A stretch of DNA of 64,000 nucleotides from Calothrix sp. NIES-2100 (GTDB taxonomy: Bacteria > Cyanobacteriota > Cyanobacteriia > Cyanobacteriales > Nostocaceae). The notes below the pieces were generated by a model. The model made no database searches. It was not told where the DNA came from and saw nothing but the letters and a program-made list of their open reading frames with translations. The stretch's first letter is position 1. Each line of letters opens with the position of its first letter. Where the stretch lies: the NCBI RefSeq assembly GCF_002368195.1, contig NZ_AP018178.1, positions 2,178,238-2,242,237 on the forward strand. The letters are read 5' to 3'. The translations under genes and the position numbers were made by a program. Below, in pieces: positions 61,277-64,000 of this stretch.

Positions 61277-62047
61277 ATGAAAATTGTCGAAGAAACCCGC
61301 ACCAGATTGCAGGTAAAGCACCAACCAATAAGAATTTGGTTCAGCGGTGGGATTATTTTAATTTTCGGTTTGAGCTTTTTGATTTATTGCATATTTTTTG
61401 AATCTGCTTCAGCTAGTCTAACTTGTAAGCGTCCCCAATCCGACTTAGTGAACTGTGAATTAAAGCGGTTTAATTTACTAGGAGGTATGAATAAGCTGAA
61501 AATTTTTGAGCCTCAAGCAGCATACATCCAGACACATACCAGCAGCAAAGGGGAACGCAGTTATGAAATTATCATTGTGACACCCGTTGATAAATATGCT
61601 TTTTTATCACATCTCAGTTATCAAAAAAATCAGGAATTAGCTGGAGAAATTAATAAATTTCTGAATTCTCATGCAACTTATTACTCTGTATACGAAACCC
61701 AGCACAGCTATGTATTTTTTGTCAGCTTATTTATGTTGATACTTACAGCTATCGGTGCTTTTTTGGCGACAACACCTGTAAGCAAATGTACTTTTTACAA
61801 AAGCCTTAATAAGGTATTTATAGAGCGTAAAGGCTTACGTAGTCAACAAATCATTGAATATCCTTTAGAATCGATTTTGCGTTTTGATATCCAAGAGAAG
61901 CAATTTAAATACTCTAAGCTTTACCGTGCTGTGATTGTGTTGCGATTTTACCAACAAATTCCCATCAATCCAGAATATACAAATGAAAAGAACGTACAAT
62001 ATATAGTTTCTCGGATACGTCACTTTCTGAATATAGGTAATAGTTAA
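61277..62047 (+). CDS. Hypothetical membrane protein with two transmembrane helices
   Basis: A 256-residue protein. Hydrophobic helices lie at about residues 24-44 (WFSGGIILIFGLSFLIYCIFF) and 147-167 (YVFFVSLFMLILTAIGAFLA). Between them is an exported loop with a CKRPQSDLVNCELKRF pair of cysteines. The C-terminal cytosolic part (FYKSLNKVFIERKGLRSQQIIEYPLESILRFDIQEKQ) resembles small PH-like domains found in other cyanobacterial proteins, but I cannot confirm this. Function is unknown. ATG 61277 is preceded by a gap with no strong promoter motif. Confidence 0.7.
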   Translation: MKIVEETRTRLQVKHQPIRIWFSGGIILIFGLSFLIYCIFFESASASLTCKRPQSDLVNCELKRFNLLGGMNKLKIFEPQAAYIQTHTSSKGERSYEIIIVTPVDKYAFLSHLSYQKNQELAGEINKFLNSHATYYSVYETQHSYVFFVSLFMLILTAIGAFLATTPVSKCTFYKSLNKVFIERKGLRSQQIIEYPLESILRFDIQEKQFKYSKLYRAVIVLRFYQQIPINPEYTNEKNVQYIVSRIRHFLNIGNS

Positions 62048-62841
62048 TTCTCAGACTAGCCCTTTCAAGGTAACTGGAAAAATCTGTGTTTTCTCTGCGT
62101 TCTCCGCGTCCTCTGCGGTTAAACAGTAATTTATATAACTAGAGAAGCGAAGAGAACACAGAGATAATAAGTCACAGAGTAATGGATTGCACGAGAATTT
62201 TTATCCACCTTAAAAAGTCTGGTTATAATATTGACATATTTACACAAAAAATAGCCATTTTGGCTGCTTTTTAGGAAAACATAGCCAAAATGGCGAGATT
62301 ATTTAGGCGAATTTAGCTATATTCAAAACAGTATCTAACGCCAGATACTTTACTGTCAGTCTAATCCTATAAGTTGTTCTGTTAAATTAGGGATTTGCAA
62401 TTAACAAAATATCCCATTTTTAGAGCGTGTAATGCGCTGCTATAACTTCGTTTACCCGAAATGTAGCAAAGTAACAAGCACTCTATTAATATCAGATAAT
62501 TTATTTTTTGATGTTCCTAATTTATCAGAATTGATAAACTCACATCGCCTGGTATTCTGCATCAAAAATATGCAAACAGACGATGTTTTTTGTGCTTGCT
62601 TACTGAAGATAGCAAGAATTTTTGCTTTTTTCGAGGAATCCTAGATGTATGTATAGTGTATCAGTCAGATATAACCTGCAACTAGCAAAAAATTATTCAT
62701 ACTGACGCACCATACTAACTAATAGCTGTAGGGCTAGCAATGCCAACCCTAAAGAAGATTCCGATATATCTAAAGTAAGTTGCTTTTGTATAGTCTCTAA
62801 AGTTGACCAAAAAAGAAAAAAGCCAATTGAGGTTAAATTGT
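62048..62841. other. Intergenic region with nested palindromes
   Basis: Nearly 800 bp. AGCCATTTTGGCT (62253-62265) and AGCCAAAATGGC (62283-62294) form nested palindromes and an inverted repeat of each other. An open frame at 62432-62644 has no homology I recognise and weak start context, so it is not called. The promoter of the RiPP-like precursor must lie here. Confidence 0.55.
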
Positions 62842-63084
62842 ATGGGACAGTTAAACATAGACAATCTCGATGATGAACCAATTTCGTTTGATTTAACTGA
62901 CGAAGATGTGCAATCTATTAAAGGTGGGGTAGCGGCAATAGAGGATATATCTATTCCTCCGAATCGTCCGTTTCCTATTAAGATTACCGCGATTCGTATC
63001 CACCCCATTCGGATTTATCCGATTCGCATATTTGTCATCCAAATTAAAGCACCGCCTCCAGTAGATCCACTTGCGGCAATTTAA
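62842..63084 (+). CDS. Putative RiPP precursor with double-glycine leader and IRI-P core repeats
   Basis: 80 residues from ATG 62842, preceded by GAGG at 62829-62832. The leader MGQLNIDNLDDEPISFDLTD (1-20) continues EDVQSIKGG with GG at 28-29, a typical cleavage site (LTDEDVQSIKGG) of peptides exported by bifunctional peptidase/ABC transporters. The core (30-80) has a repeat pattern AIRIHP-IRIYP-IRIFV-IQIKA, that is I-x-I triplets joined by HP or YP, and ends in PPPVDPLAAI. It has no Cys, Ser or Thr suited to lanthionines. The diiron protein starting 152 bp downstream is a candidate modifying enzyme. I find no described class that fits. Confidence 0.72.
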   Translation: MGQLNIDNLDDEPISFDLTDEDVQSIKGGVAAIEDISIPPNRPFPIKITAIRIHPIRIYPIRIFVIQIKAPPPVDPLAAI

Positions 63085-63236
63085 AAATAATAGTCAATAT
63101 TCATTGGTAATTTATCAAGAAGGCAATAGGTAACAGTCTCCTCTACCCTCTGCCTTTCTTATTCAACTTTTCAACCACGCTTTTAAAGTAAAAATTCAAA
63201 TAATAATTTTGCTGTCAGTAGCATCAAAGGAAAGTT

Positions 63237-64000
63237 ATGAACAAAGTTAGTGAGTTAGCAATCGACTATTTGCAACGTTATAATTGCCAAGTTTCTGAAG
63301 ATTATAAAACTTTGTTGAGGGAGGCGTGTAATCTTAACCCGCCACCACATGGTAAGGCATGGTACGGTAAATTATATCGTCAGTATTCCCGTGACGCTGA
63401 ATGGTTTGCTAACTCCTTAATCACCAACGCAACTGAAGAAGGTAACGGTGCTAGAGAAGTTTGGCAATTTGCTAACCACATCGGAAATCAGCAATTTGCA
63501 GAGTTGGTTCGCAGTCATGCTATTGATGAATCGCGCCACTCAAAAATGTTTGTGGCGCTACTTAACATGATTTTTCCGACAAAAATAGAGGCTGATTTTC
63601 GCACTGAATTGCAAGCTTTATCACCTGAATACTATCATCACAAACATCCATCTATAGAACCAGTATCTGCTGAACAGGTGCTAGATGAAAAACGAGTGAT
63701 GGATGAAATTATCCAAATCAATCTCCTAGAAATTCGGGCTTTGATTCTACAACTATTGCTACGTCCTGTATTGCAAGCTTATGCAACACCTGAGAATTTA
63801 CCTAGAGTGACTCGGATGTCTGATTTGTTAATCTATGATGAAACAAAGCATATTGAGTATTCTGGTTACTGCATTGGTAAATACATGGAACAAGGCGATG
63901 CCTGCGGCGGGCGTAGCCTACGCACTTGGGTAAGGGAGATGATGATTTACCGTCAAAAAACAGTTAACGAAATGTTTCTCGAAGATGTAGAACTAGAGAG
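63237..64000 (+). CDS. Ferritin-like / heme-oxygenase-like diiron protein, 3'-truncated by window end
   Basis: Starts at ATG 63237 after AAAGGA and is open through 64000 (254 codons visible). Helical throughout. Putative diiron ligands are E68/E69 (NATEEGNGAREVW), the E-x-x-H of DESRHSKMF, a mid-helix Glu (NLLEIRAL) and the second E-x-x-H in YDETKHIEYSG. This E...ExxH...E...ExxH pattern is typical of ferritin-like diiron oxygenases. A 30-bp cyanobacterial repeat (63895-63924) is inserted in frame as GDACGGRSLR after the second motif. Located behind the RiPP-like precursor, it may oxidise or hydroxylate that peptide. The remainder lies outside the window. Confidence 0.75.
   Translation, partial: MNKVSELAIDYLQRYNCQVSEDYKTLLREACNLNPPPHGKAWYGKLYRQYSRDAEWFANSLITNATEEGNGAREVWQFANHIGNQQFAELVRSHAIDESRHSKMFVALLNMIFPTKIEADFRTELQALSPEYYHHKHPSIEPVSAEQVLDEKRVMDEIIQINLLEIRALILQLLLRPVLQAYATPENLPRVTRMSDLLIYDETKHIEYSGYCIGKYMEQGDACGGRSLRTWVREMMIYRQKTVNEMFLEDVELE

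Noticed and set aside
62432..62644. A 70-residue open frame
   Set aside because: No recognisable motif, weak start context, isolated in AT-rich DNA.

Overview
The window reads as a piece of a filamentous, Nostoc/Calothrix-like cyanobacterial chromosome. The evidence is indirect but consistent: HIP1 octamers (GCGATCGC) occur throughout; heptanucleotide tandem repeats of the TGACAAA and TCAACAG types lie between genes; and there are AAA-like signalling ATPases, pentapeptide repeats, CHAT-TPR proteins, Uma2 endonucleases and paired fluC genes. No rRNA, tRNA, CRISPR array or integrase was recognised. Both ends cut genes: a TsaC/Sua5-type gene at the left and a ferritin-like diiron protein at the right.

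Layout. 0-7.9 kb: larC, two related small envelope proteins, a flippase-like membrane protein, an unrecognised helical protein, a zinc-finger/GIY-YIG protein and a VOC protein. 8-32 kb: an accessory region rich in decayed and duplicated DNA. It holds a 5'-truncated CYP102-type reductase tail fused to an LCIB-type carbonic-anhydrase-like domain, two LysR paralogues, two AAA-like ATPases, a very unusual nitric oxide synthase (NmrA-like, EF-hands, [2Fe-2S], FAD/NAD, NOS oxygenase), a repeat protein with three DUF3574 domains, two FluC fluoride channels, two bestrophins and a double-globin/pentapeptide membrane protein. Five copies of one operator-promoter module (core CCTAAAAGTTAT) lie upstream of both lysR genes, nos, a nitrate-reductase remnant and fluC. 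Three of the neighbouring stretches contain LysR remnants, so a LysR-plus-operator cassette appears to have been copied around this region.

32-40 kb: ppk1 behind a three-repeat Pho box, corA, a methyltransferase/NUDIX pair, and an enolase-superfamily epimerase overlapping a DUF1611 gene (the DgcA/DgcN arrangement). 40.7-42.8 kb: a compact RiPP locus with a Nif11-type precursor carrying three PLYG motifs, a radical SAM/SPASM enzyme and a 51-residue protein, which I read as a spliceotide (tyramine-excision) cluster. 42.8-45.4 kb: an ATPase/DUF3226 pair that looks like a defence module, and a Uma2 nuclease.

45.4-62 kb: mostly housekeeping genes (aldo/keto reductase, bifunctional nuclease, riboflavin synthase, M23 peptidase, BirA, PgeF, amidase, Crp-type regulator) mixed with a CHAT-TPR protein, further nuclease-like genes, MITEs and a ten-copy 21-bp minisatellite. 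62.8-64 kb: a second, different RiPP-like precursor followed by a diiron enzyme. All functional calls come from motif recognition by eye. No database search was run, and family names given without strong motifs are marked as such.
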